Below, in pieces: positions 1-6,787 of a stretch of 9,979 nucleotides of DNA; position 1 is the first letter of the stretch; every line of letters begins with the position of its first letter. Source of the stretch: Roseiarcus sp. (GTDB taxonomy: Bacteria; Pseudomonadota; Alphaproteobacteria; Rhizobiales; Beijerinckiaceae); NCBI GenBank assembly GCA_030153205.1, contig JASLHV010000319.1, positions 1 through 9,979 of the forward strand. The letters run 5' to 3'. The notes under the pieces are model-generated. The model saw only the letters and a program-made list of their open reading frames with translations. It was not told the DNA's origin and made no database searches. Position numbers and translations under genes: made by a program.

Positions 1-1
1 T

Positions 2-2080
2 AATATCGGTCTTCCGCGCGACATTTTCGCGCGCGAGCGCGCCAATTCTTCCGGCGTCGATCTCAGTAGCGAAACCATCCTCGCCGAACTCGCGCCGAAG
101 CTTGAAGCGAGCGCCCAGAAACTTTGGCGCGCCGGCGCGCCCGGCGGCGTAAGGCGTTTGATCGTCAATCCCGCGGACAATCGCGATGTGGTCGGCGAAG
201 CGTTTCATGCAAACGCCGGCGACGTCGCAACGACAGTTGAAACGGCGCATGCGGCGTGGCCGCAATGGCGCAATCGCTCGCCTGCGCAACGCGCGGCCTG
301 TCTCGAGCGCGCCGCGGCGCTCTTCGAAGAACGAAAAGGCCAATTCGCGAGCTTAATGTGCCGCGAGGCAGGTAAAACCTTGCCCAATGCGATCGGCGAC
401 GTCCGCGAAGCCGTCGATTTCCTTCGCTACTACGCCGCTTGCGCGAACCGCGATTTTGCAAACGACACTCATAAGCCGCTCGGCGTTGTCGCCTGTATCA
501 GTCCATGGAATTTTCCTCTGGCGATTTTTACCGGGCAGGTCGCCGCCGCGTTGGTCGCCGGCAATGCCGTCATCGCAAAGCCGGCGGAGGAGACGCCGCT
601 TATCGCCGCTGAAGCGGTACGATTGCTCCATGAGGCTGGCGTTGCGACGGAGGCGCTTGCGCTTCTGGCGGGCGAGGGCGATGTCGGCGCGGCCTTGACC
701 GCTCACCCGCTTGTCGCCGGGGTCATGTTCACCGGCTCGACCGGGGTCGCGCGCCAGATCCAGCGCGCGCTCGCCAAAAGGCTAGGCGCTGACGGAGCGC
801 CAATCGTTCTCATCGCCGAGACAGGCGGACAAAACGCGCTCATCGTCGATTCTTCCGCGCTGGCTGAGCAAGTCGTTGGCGACGTCCTTGCTTCGGCCTT
901 CGATTCAGCAGGGCAGCGCTGCTCGGCGGCGCGTATTCTGTGCCTGCAAGAGGATGTCGCTGACCGAACCCTCGGAATGCTCAAGGCCGCAATGACCGAA
1001 TTGACGGTTGGTCCGCCGGACCGCCTCTCAACCGACGTCGGACCGGTGATTTCGGCGGAAGCGCAACACAATCTCAATTCCCACATCGACGCGATGCGCC
1101 AACGCGGCTTTGCGACGCATTCAGTGGCGCTTCCTCAGGATTGCGCGGAAGGCACGTTCGTTCCGCCGACCCTCATAGAGATCAACAGAATTGCTGATCT
1201 TGGCCGCGAAGTCTTTGGGCCCGTCTTGCACATTCTGCGGTACAGCCGTGACGACTTGCCGCGACTCATCGAGGAGATCAATGCCTCAGGCTACGGCCTC
1301 ACCGGCGGCGTCCATTCTCGCATAGACGCCACGATCGCGCTGGTCAGCGATGCTCTCTCCGCGGGGAATATCTATATCAATCGCAATATTATTGGCGCCG
1401 TCGTCGGCTCACAGCCTTTCGGCGGTCATGGCCTGTCAGGCACGGGACCGAAAGCCGGCGGCCCGTTGTACCTCAAACGTCTTCTTGCCGTCGCGCCGGA
1501 TTCTTGGCCGCGGCTTGGCGCGGTGCGCGCCGGGCAGGCGCTCCAGCCGCTGATCATGTGGTTGACGCAAAACGGGCGTGAGGCTTTGGCGGCGCGTTGC
1601 CAAAAATTGGCCGCGAATGTGCGGCTCGGCGCCGCGCTCGATCTACCGGGCCCGGTCGGCGAAAGGAATGTCTATCGATTGAGCGCGCGAGGCGTGGCTT
1701 TATGTCATGCGGCGCGAGAGGAAACGGCGGTCGTTCAGCTTGCCTGCGCGCTCGCCACCGGCAATCGCGCAGCGCTCGGCGGGTCGGCCGGGGCGACGCT
1801 CTATGACAAGCTTCCGCAGAAACTTCGCGCGGAAGCCTTTCCGGTCAGCGACCTAAACCGGGGCGACGTCGTCATGACTGACCTGGATGGCGAGGCGCTG
1901 ATTGCGCTTCAGCAGGCCGTCGCGGCGCGAGAAGGTCCGATCGTCGGCGTTTACAGTCTTACGCGCGAGCAATTCGACAAGGGCGAGTCCTGGCCTTGCG
2001 ATTTTCTTCTGAGCGAGCAATCGGTGACGACGAACACGACGGCCGCCGGCGGCAACGCCAGTCTTATGTCGATTGGCTGA
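2..2080 (+). CDS. putA: Bifunctional proline dehydrogenase / L-glutamate gamma-semialdehyde dehydrogenase PutA, C-terminal part (5' end outside window)
   Basis: The frame is open from base 2 to the TGA at 2078-2080, about 692 residues. A TTG at 158 is not the real start, because codons upstream read NIGLPRDIFARERANSSGVDL, the linker before the aldehyde dehydrogenase domain in PutA. The proline dehydrogenase half therefore lies off the left edge. PutA oxidises proline to glutamate in two steps, first with FAD, then with NAD+. Visible ALDH features are PWNFPLAIFTGQ (from nt 503), the KPAEETPL cofactor segment, FTGSTGVAR, the catalytic-glutamate motif ETGGQN (Glu at nt 818) and the nucleophile motif GQRCSA (Cys at nt 920). 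After the ALDH domain (to about nt 1490) comes a domain of roughly 195 residues. It ends in TTAAGGNASLMSIG, the C-terminal conserved motif of long PutAs (types B/C). No frameshift is seen. Its 3' end overlaps the opposing dgoK gene by 17 bp. Confidence 0.96.
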   Translation, partial: NIGLPRDIFARERANSSGVDLSSETILAELAPKLEASAQKLWRAGAPGGVRRLIVNPADNRDVVGEAFHANAGDVATTVETAHAAWPQWRNRSPAQRAACLERAAALFEERKGQFASLMCREAGKTLPNAIGDVREAVDFLRYYAACANRDFANDTHKPLGVVACISPWNFPLAIFTGQVAAALVAGNAVIAKPAEETPLIAAEAVRLLHEAGVATEALALLAGEGDVGAALTAHPLVAGVMFTGSTGVARQIQRALAKRLGADGAPIVLIAETGGQNALIVDSSALAEQVVGDVLASAFDSAGQRCSAARILCLQEDVADRTLGMLKAAMTELTVGPPDRLSTDVGPVISAEAQHNLNSHIDAMRQRGFATHSVALPQDCAEGTFVPPTLIEINRIADLGREVFGPVLHILRYSRDDLPRLIEEINASGYGLTGGVHSRIDATIALVSDALSAGNIYINRNIIGAVVGSQPFGGHGLSGTGPKAGGPLYLKRLLAVAPDSWPRLGAVRAGQALQPLIMWLTQNGREALAARCQKLAANVRLGAALDLPGPVGERNVYRLSARGVALCHAAREETAVVQLACALATGNRAALGGSAGATLYDKLPQKLRAEAFPVSDLNRGDVVMTDLDGEALIALQQAVAAREGPIVGVYSLTREQFDKGESWPCDFLLSEQSVTTNTTAAGGNASLMSIG

Positions 2081-3014
2081 AGGCTAACCCACGCCATTTT
2101 GTAAAAAGCGCGTGTTGACCGAGGACCGTACAATCTTCCGGCGCGGCCTTGAGCGCGACGCCGAGAATCTCGCCGGCTTGTTGATAGCGTCGGGTAAGGC
2201 TAGCCGAGCCGATAATCGTGGCGGGAGCGCCATCGCGTGGCGCGGCGGCGAGAAGCTCGGCGCCAATAAGCAGACCGGAAAGATATTCCGGCAATTGCGC
2301 GGACCTTAATCGCTCGAAAAGACCGAGCGTGCGCGCCATGAAAATCGCGTGCAGAAGATCGCCCGGCGCCTTGAGGCCTCGCGCCGCCTTGACGCCCAGC
2401 GCAAAGCCTTCGCCGTCCGCCTCGGGCCCATCCATCAGCCGGGCGAGAATTGTATGGTTGCGCAAAGCGCCGAAAGCGTCTCCGGTCATGTAAGTCTTAA
2501 AGGAGACGATCCGTCCTTTTTCGACGATGGCCCATTTCGAATGAGTACCGGGCAAGACGAAGACGCCGTCCTCGCCGCTCGAGGCGGCAAGAGCGCCGAA
2601 TATTTGGGTCTCCTCGCCACGCATGACGTCGGGACCTTCTGGGTCGCCATCGGCGAGAACGCCGGGCACGACGCCGATCTCACCGAACGCTGCGCTTTTG
2701 ATTGTAACGATGGCCGCCGCTGTCTCGGCCAAGCCCGCCGGGCAGGAGACATAGGGCGCTTCGACCCAGCCCTGGCGAGAACCAATCATACCGGAAAGGA
2801 TAATGGGCGGCGGCGCAGCGACGTCCCGCCAAGCGCTCAGTGAAGAAATCAGGACTTGTTCGTAATCACCCGCGCCAACGCTCTGAATCCCGCGCGTGGA
2901 TTCCACTCTGTCGATGATCGCTCCATAGGCCGAAACCAGATAGGCGCGAAAGGAGGTCGTGCCCCAATCCACTGCGATCAAGCCAGGGATGGCGGCTTTT
3001 TCCACGTTCGGCAA
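2064..3014 (-). CDS. dgoK: 2-dehydro-3-deoxygalactonokinase (KDGal kinase)
   Basis: The 316-residue product matches the DgoK family (COG3734), which phosphorylates 2-keto-3-deoxygalactonate to the 6-phosphate in the cytoplasm (DeLey-Doudoroff galactonate pathway). Family motifs run in order: the phosphate-binding DWGTTSFRAY (residues 16-25), SGMIGSRQGWVEAPY (74-88), DVMRGEETQIFG (129-140), LPGTHSKWA (154-162), FKTYMTGDAF (172-181) and SGLLIGAEL (246-254). The length is near the family norm of about 290-310. The start is a TTG at 3012-3014. I chose it because AAAGAGAG lies six bases upstream and the N-terminus leads straight into the first motif. The stop (TAA, complement of 2064-2066) lies inside the end of putA. 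No DgoA aldolase, galactonate dehydratase or regulator is visible, so the usual pathway partners are missing locally. It diverges from the pilin gene. The family call is firm; the exact in vivo sugar acid is inferred. Confidence 0.93.
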   Translation of the reverse strand: MPNVEKAAIPGLIAVDWGTTSFRAYLVSAYGAIIDRVESTRGIQSVGAGDYEQVLISSLSAWRDVAAPPPIILSGMIGSRQGWVEAPYVSCPAGLAETAAAIVTIKSAAFGEIGVVPGVLADGDPEGPDVMRGEETQIFGALAASSGEDGVFVLPGTHSKWAIVEKGRIVSFKTYMTGDAFGALRNHTILARLMDGPEADGEGFALGVKAARGLKAPGDLLHAIFMARTLGLFERLRSAQLPEYLSGLLIGAELLAAAPRDGAPATIIGSASLTRRYQQAGEILGVALKAAPEDCTVLGQHALFTKWRGLAFSQST

Positions 3015-3020
3015 AACGGA

Positions 3021-3028
3021 CTCTCTTT
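3021..3028 (-). promoter_or_regulatory. Ribosome binding site fixing the TTG start of dgoK
   Basis: On the - strand this reads AAAGAGAG, purine-rich and six bases before the TTG codon at 3014-3012. No ATG is available near the N-terminus, so this site is the main support for the unusual start. Confidence 0.6.
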
Positions 3029-3082
3029 AATATTGCGCCGGGGCGATTAGCGGTTCGTCGCCGTTCGGCTTTTATAAATCAA

Positions 3083-3099
3083 TTAGGCGTCGCTTAACC
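3083..3099 (+). promoter_or_regulatory. CtrA-like box upstream of the Flp pilin gene
   Basis: TTAG at 3083-3086, seven bases, then TTAACC at 3094-3099. The CtrA consensus of alphaproteobacteria is TTAA-N7-TTAA(C), so there is one mismatch in the first half. CtrA is known to activate pilA in Caulobacter. TTAACC could stand in for a -35 element, and GATACC at 3118-3123, 18 bases downstream, is a weak -10 candidate. The site is about 145 bases before the pilin ATG and would imply a long leader. It also lies in the region upstream of dgoK on the other strand. Confidence 0.42.
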
Positions 3100-3244
3100 A
3101 ATGCGCCCAGTTTCCTCGATACCAGCCATTACAGAGCATCCAGTTAACGCGTTCGAAACGGGCCAAACGTAGGTTGCGTGCATTCCGACGAGCAAGAAAC
3201 GGTGCTTCGCCGGAGTGTAAAAAACTGGAGCACGGAGCATCCTA

Positions 3245-3409
3245 ATGATCAAGACCTTCAAGAGCTTCCTCGCCAACGAGTCTGGCGCGACCGCTATCGA
3301 ATACGGCCTTATCGCCTCGCTGATCGCCGTTACGATCATCACCGCGGTTTCCACGCTCGGCAACAAGCTGTCGACGACCTTCTCGGAAGTCGCGAGCAAC
3401 CTGAAGTAA
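3245..3409 (+). CDS. pilA: Flp family type IVc pilin, major pilus subunit
   Basis: A 54-residue ORF encoding a class III prepilin. It has a short charged leader MIKTFKSFLANESG, then the processing site G14|ATAIEYGL with Glu at +5 and Tyr at +6, as in Flp pilins. A hydrophobic helix (about residues 20-38) and a short polar tail ending SNLK follow. The prepilin peptidase CpaA encoded next door would cut after Gly14. The mature 40-residue protein would polymerise into the Tad/Flp fibre used for surface attachment. The start is ATG, with GGAG at 3234-3237 seven bases upstream. The length is normal for the family. A terminator-like hairpin directly follows, so the pilin may be made from its own abundant transcript. 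The family assignment is secure; the symbol follows Caulobacter usage (flp elsewhere). Confidence 0.95.
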   Translation: MIKTFKSFLANESGATAIEYGLIASLIAVTIITAVSTLGNKLSTTFSEVASNLK

Positions 3410-3436
3410 TCGCTTGACGCTTTGCGTCGATGATTT

Positions 3437-3474
3437 GCGCGCCGACGGGTCCGCCCTTCGGCGCGCCTCATTTT
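3437..3474 (+). terminator. Rho-independent terminator or attenuator after the pilin gene
   Basis: GCGCGCCGA (3437-3445) is a perfect inverted repeat of TCGGCGCGC (3458-3466). Inside the loop, GGG (3447-3449) can also pair with CCC (3454-3456) around a four-base loop. A short T-run (TTTT, 3471-3474) follows four bases after the stem. It begins 28 bases after the pilin stop and lies before cpaA. This suits a strong, separate pilin message with partial read-through into the assembly genes. The T-run is short and offset, so efficiency is uncertain. Confidence 0.68.
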
Positions 3475-3557
3475 AAGACCAGATTTTCGCCTGTTCGATA
3501 AACCTAACCGCAACTCTTTATCGCTAGGGTTCCATTGGCCTTAAGCGTTGAGGCTGC

Positions 3558-3561
3558 GAGG
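3558..3561 (+). promoter_or_regulatory. Ribosome binding site deciding the cpaA start
   Basis: GAGG lies nine bases before the ATG at 3571 but only three before the ATG at 3565, favouring 3571. A second GAGG at 3550-3553 lies 11 bases before the ATG at 3565 and could serve that codon. Confidence 0.5.
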
Positions 3562-3570
3562 CGAATGCCG

Positions 3571-4089
3571 ATGACTACGACGCTTCTTGTTCTTCTCACC
3601 CTCGTTCTATTTCCGGCGCTGATGGCCTTTTCAGCGTCCTCAGATCTTTTTTCTATGAAGATTTCCAATCGCGTCAGTATCGCTCTGGCGACTGCTTATC
3701 CGATTCTCGCCTTCGGCCTCGGCGTTCCCCTCCCGACGATCGCGACGAATCTCGCCTGCGGCTTCGTCGTGCTCCTTCTGACCTTCACGATGTTCTCGCG
3801 CGGATGGATAGGTGGCGGCGACGCAAAGCTTGCCGCAGCGACCGCGCCATGGCTTGGCTGGGCCCTGATGCTGGATTATTCCCTCCTGACGTCAGTCCTC
3901 GGCGGTGTGTTGACTTTGGGAATTATCCTGTCGCGGCGCACGCCGCTTCCGAACTGGGCGGCGCGGCTCGATTGGGTCGCGCGACTCCACCATCCCGACA
4001 ACGGCGTCCCTTACGGCATTGCGCTGGCGGCGGCCGGTCTTGCTCTTTATCCGAGCACCCAGATCTGGCATGCGGCGACCGGCCTCTAA
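3571..4089 (+). CDS. cpaA: Prepilin peptidase CpaA (TadV type, A24 family)
   Basis: A 172-residue integral membrane aspartic protease expected to remove the leader of the Flp pilin, and of any TadE/F-like pseudopilins, at the cytoplasmic face. Both catalytic aspartate motifs are present. The first is SSDLFSMKISN (Asp in SD, just after the first membrane helix), the second is GGGDAKL in the middle of the protein. Several hydrophobic segments are seen: LLVLLTLVLFPALMAF at the N-terminus, the FGLGVPLP and CGFVVLLLTF stretches, LTSVLGGVLTLGIIL, and a C-terminal GIALAAAGLALYP. It lacks the N-terminal methylase domain of large PilD enzymes, as usual for TadV/CpaA. The frame also allows starts at TTG 3535 and ATG 3565. 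I prefer ATG 3571 for its GAGG spacing and for family length. It sits between pilin and cpaB, as in Caulobacter. Confidence 0.93.
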   Translation: MTTTLLVLLTLVLFPALMAFSASSDLFSMKISNRVSIALATAYPILAFGLGVPLPTIATNLACGFVVLLLTFTMFSRGWIGGGDAKLAAATAPWLGWALMLDYSLLTSVLGGVLTLGIILSRRTPLPNWAARLDWVARLHHPDNGVPYGIALAAAGLALYPSTQIWHAATGL

Positions 4090-4101
4090 TCGTTAACGAT
4101 T
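4088..4101. repeat. 14-bp perfect palindrome at the cpaA stop
   Basis: AATCGTTAACGATT is identical to its reverse complement. It begins in the cpaA stop codon and is followed by four more bases of T-rich sequence (TTT then A). It could fold as a 5-bp stem with a TTAA loop and act as a weak terminator, or serve as a dimeric protein site. TTAA (4093-4096), six bases, TTAA (4103-4106) is also one base short of the CtrA spacing. Function is unknown. Confidence 0.35.
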
Positions 4102-4165
4102 TTTAAAGCAATACAGCAATGTGAAATTGGCGGGAGCCGGCGCTTAGGCAGGCGGCCCAAACGCT

Positions 4166-4201
4166 GGCTCGCTCATCGATTCGGCGCCCGATTGACGAGC
4201 C
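4166..4201. other. Inverted repeat in the cpaA-cpaB gap
   Basis: GGCTCG (4166-4171) pairs with CGAGCC (4196-4201). Inside are a 3x3 internal loop and then ATCG pairing with CGAT. No T-run follows, so it is not a classical terminator. The rest of the 254-base gap (4090-4343) shows no convincing ORF. It may be an mRNA or DNA structure, or chance in GC-rich DNA. Confidence 0.25.
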
Positions 4202-4270
4202 TTCCCAGGCGGTCTCATCCGCCATGACGGATCGGCCGGGGGCGCAGGATTCCAGATTAGATACGTCTGG

Positions 4271-4287
4271 TTAACCCTAATTTGACG
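4271..4287 (+). promoter_or_regulatory. CtrA-like box overlapping a -35-like hexamer upstream of cpaB
   Basis: TTAA (4271-4274), seven bases, then TTGA (4282-4285). This is one mismatch from TTAA-N7-TTAA. Read on the other strand it is TCAA-N7-TTAACC. TTGACG (4282-4287) matches five of six positions of a TTGACA -35 element, but I see no good -10 at the right distance. It lies about 60 bases before the cpaB start. The likely meaning is a second promoter driving cpaB to cpaF. Confidence 0.4.
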
Positions 4288-4343
4288 ATTGGCTGTTCAT
4301 ATCAAGCCAATGTCACGCAGGGGCGCGACGAGGGTTCAGCGTC

Positions 4344-5144
4344 ATGAACAGAGTTCAACTTGCGGTTCTGGGTGTAACAGTCGTCGCCTTTGGCGGCGCT
4401 TATATCCTTTTTTCTTCGAGCAGCACGCCTGTGCCTCAGATCATCAAAGTCACGCAGAAGATCGAAACCGACGAGGTGTTGGTCGCTTCGCATGACCTGC
4501 AAATGGGTACGAAATTGTCCGACGCGGATTTCAAGTGGCAGGAGTGGCCCAGCGCGTCTCTCTCCCCCTTGATGATCAAGAAATCGGAAGGCCCGAACGC
4601 AGCCGACGCTATTAAAGACGGCGTGACGCGCGTGTCCTTCCTTCAGGGAGAGCCGATGCGTCGCGACAAGATTGTTAAAGGTACGGGCGCCGGCTTCCTT
4701 TCCGCCATCTTGCCGAGCGGTATGCGCGCGGTCGCAATCAACATTGACCAGCAGGGCGGCAATACGGCCGGCAACCTGATTCTCCCCAACGATCGGGTCG
4801 ATGTGATTCAGATCTATCGTGACGAAGACGCCACCAAGGCGCGCGGCACGGAAGTCCTGATTCCAAAAACTATTCTCACCAATGTTCAAGTCCTGGCGAT
4901 CGGACAGAACGTAGAAGAGAAGAATGGCGAAAAGTTCGTGGTTGGCGCCAACGCGACTTTAGAGCTCGACCCGACGCAAGCCGAGCAGATTATTCTCGCG
5001 CAGCGTTTGGGCAACGGAAATCTGCATCTAACGTTGCGCAGCATGTTGGACTTTGCAGGCAAGACCGATTCCAACATGGATTTCGATAAAGACACTGGCT
5101 TGACAATCGTGCGCGCCGGCTCCGCCCAGCAGGCGGTTCGATGA
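4344..5144 (+). CDS. cpaB: Flp pilus assembly protein CpaB (RcpC family)
   Basis: A 266-residue protein with an N-terminal membrane anchor or signal segment (about residues 5-23, VQLAVLGVTVVAFGGAYILF). A SAF-type domain follows (about 43-112, with VLVASHDLQMGTKLSDADFKW and GEPMRRDKIV). Next is the RcpC/CpaB domain (about 118-235, with LPSGMRAVAI, ILPNDRVDVI and LDPTQAEQIILAQRLGNG). This order is diagnostic of CpaB, a periplasmic partner of the CpaC secretin in Tad pilus assembly. The start is ATG with GAGGG nine bases upstream (4330-4334). It opens the tight cpaB-cpaF run, only 43 bases before cpaC, and has a likely promoter region of its own upstream. The length is typical. The precise role of CpaB is less well defined than that of its neighbours. 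Confidence 0.95.
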   Translation: MNRVQLAVLGVTVVAFGGAYILFSSSSTPVPQIIKVTQKIETDEVLVASHDLQMGTKLSDADFKWQEWPSASLSPLMIKKSEGPNAADAIKDGVTRVSFLQGEPMRRDKIVKGTGAGFLSAILPSGMRAVAINIDQQGGNTAGNLILPNDRVDVIQIYRDEDATKARGTEVLIPKTILTNVQVLAIGQNVEEKNGEKFVVGANATLELDPTQAEQIILAQRLGNGNLHLTLRSMLDFAGKTDSNMDFDKDTGLTIVRAGSAQQAVR

Positions 5145-5187
5145 CCGGCGCCGCTTTTCCTGAATCATCTGAACTGAGGTCTCGTCG

Positions 5188-6741
5188 ATGAATCGCCGTC
5201 GGATCAAAGGTCACTCCCTCCTGTGGATGAGCGCTGCGGCGATTCTGTTCGCGGCCGACCCTGGTGGACTCGTTCCGGCTGTCGCGGCCCCGCTTGGCGC
5301 GACGTCCGATCAGGGCGGGCCAGGTCCGATTGCGCGTCGTCTGCAGATGGGCGTCGGCAAGTCAGCGATCATCGACTTGCCGGAAGACGCGGGCGAAGTA
5401 TTCGTCGGCGATCCGAATGTCGCCAACGCAGTGGTGCGTTCTGCGCGCCGTCTCTATGTCGCCGCTATCGGGAATGGGCAGACGACCATCTTCGCCATGG
5501 ACCGACAGGGTCATCAAATCGCGGTCCTCGAGGTTTCGATCGGTCGCGACGTCGGTGAACTGAAACAAATTCTGGACGCCGCAATTCCCGGCAACGAAAT
5601 CGCAGTCAAAACAATTGCTGATTCGGTTATTTTGGTCGGGTCTGTCGGCTCGGCAGGGGAGGCGCAGAAAGCACTGGACATAGCGTCTGGCTTCATCGGC
5701 ACATCCGTGCTGGGCGGAACGTCCAATGGCGCCGGCGGAAGTGGTGGCGGCGGTTCAAACTCGACTCAGGTCAGTATTTCGGCGGCCGGCACGCCAGTGA
5801 CTGGCAAAGTCATCAATTCGCTTGTCATCCGCGGGCTCGACCAAGTTTCGCTGCGGGTGACGGTCGCAGAAATCCGCCGTGAAATCGTCAAGCAGCTCGG
5901 CGTCACCCTCACTGGCGGAAAGAGCTCCGGCCCCTTTACCCAGAGCGGATTCCAAACTCAAACGCCATTCGCCGTGAATGGCAGTATTGATGCGAGCAGC
6001 GCAGTGCTCAACTGGGCGAAGGGCGGCTCGACATTCGAAGCGCAACTGCAAGCCTTCGAGCGTCAAGGCGTGGCGCGAACGCTCGCCGAACCGACTGTGA
6101 CGGCGGTTTCGGGCGAATCGGCGAAGTTCCTTGCCGGCGGCACGATCCCGCTCCCCAACGGCATAACCTGCTCACAGACGACGCTTGGGTTAGGCAATGA
6201 TTGCCTGGTCAGCGTCATGCAGCAGCCTTACGGCGTATCGCTCGGGTTCACCCCCGTGGTTCTTTCATCAGGACGCATCCAGTTGCGAATTGCGACGGAA
6301 GTGACCGATATCGACCAATCGAAGCAGATCACTTTGGGCGAAGGTGGTACGAACGTTTCGATCCCTGGTTTTCGCACGCGAAAAAACGAGACGACGGTCG
6401 AACTTCCGTCGGGCGGCTCGATCGCTTCGGCCGGTTTGATCTCGACGGAAACGACGCAGGTCATCAACGGCGTTCCGGGTTTGATGAATCTGCCTATTCT
6501 CGGCGCGCTCTTCCGGTCGCGTGACTTTTTGCGCGACGAAACCGAGCTGTTGATCGTGGTCACGCCCTACATCGTCCACCCCATCGATCCCGGCCAGGTC
6601 GTCAAGCCTGACCAGAACTTTACCGATGCGACGGATCCCCAGTCCTGGCTGTTGGGCCGCGTGAACCGGCTCTACTCGAGCGCCGGCTCAACGCAAGGGC
6701 TGCAGAACTACAATGGCAAGATCGGCTTCATCAATGAATAG
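5188..6741 (+). CDS. cpaC: Type II/IV-type secretin CpaC (RcpA), outer-membrane pilus channel
   Basis: A 517-residue secretin that should form the outer-membrane ring through which the Flp pilus exits. A signal peptide occupies about residues 1-34 (RRR, hydrophobic core, cleavage near AVAA|PLG). The pilus N-terminal region is at about 55-115 (GVGKSAIIDLP, FVGDPNVANAVV) and a BON-like segment at about 120-170. A Gly/Ser linker (177-191) leads to the secretin domain (about 215-465). That domain includes ARTLAEPTVTAVSGESAKFLAGG, PYGVSLGFTPVVL and the signature VPGLMNLPILGALFRS (429-444), ending LLIVVTPYIVHP. A loop with Cys328 and Cys339 interrupts the channel region. The start is ATG with GAGG eight bases upstream (5176-5179). 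The stop overlaps two possible but less likely starts of cpaD. Confidence 0.96.
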   Translation: MNRRRIKGHSLLWMSAAAILFAADPGGLVPAVAAPLGATSDQGGPGPIARRLQMGVGKSAIIDLPEDAGEVFVGDPNVANAVVRSARRLYVAAIGNGQTTIFAMDRQGHQIAVLEVSIGRDVGELKQILDAAIPGNEIAVKTIADSVILVGSVGSAGEAQKALDIASGFIGTSVLGGTSNGAGGSGGGGSNSTQVSISAAGTPVTGKVINSLVIRGLDQVSLRVTVAEIRREIVKQLGVTLTGGKSSGPFTQSGFQTQTPFAVNGSIDASSAVLNWAKGGSTFEAQLQAFERQGVARTLAEPTVTAVSGESAKFLAGGTIPLPNGITCSQTTLGLGNDCLVSVMQQPYGVSLGFTPVVLSSGRIQLRIATEVTDIDQSKQITLGEGGTNVSIPGFRTRKNETTVELPSGGSIASAGLISTETTQVINGVPGLMNLPILGALFRSRDFLRDETELLIVVTPYIVHPIDPGQVVKPDQNFTDATDPQSWLLGRVNRLYSSAGSTQGLQNYNGKIGFINE

Positions 6742-6774
6742 CGACTTCCTTCCGCGCCCCGGCGCCGCATTATC

Positions 6775-6782
6775 GAGAAAGG
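6775..6782 (+). promoter_or_regulatory. Ribosome binding site deciding the cpaD start
   Basis: GAGAAAGG lies five bases before the ATG at 6788. Upstream in-frame ATGs at 6713 and 6734 lack a comparable site and would give an overlong lipoprotein leader. Confidence 0.6.
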
Positions 6783-6787
6783 CCAGC

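Noticed and set aside
158..160. TTG as the start of putA
   Set aside because: The same frame is open to the window edge and encodes recognisable PutA linker sequence upstream, so the gene begins outside the window.
3160..3180. Possible sigma-54 (-24/-12) promoter before the pilin
   Set aside because: The GG and GC elements near GGGCC and TTGC have the wrong spacing, so the consensus is not met.
3094..3513. 139-codon - strand frame covering the pilin gene and terminator
   Set aside because: It lies opposite the real Flp pilin and its terminator, and has an Arg-rich product without known motifs.
4302..4889. 195-codon open frame on the - strand opposite cpaB
   Set aside because: It is fully antisense to a clear cpaB, has no recognisable motif and is expected in GC-rich DNA.
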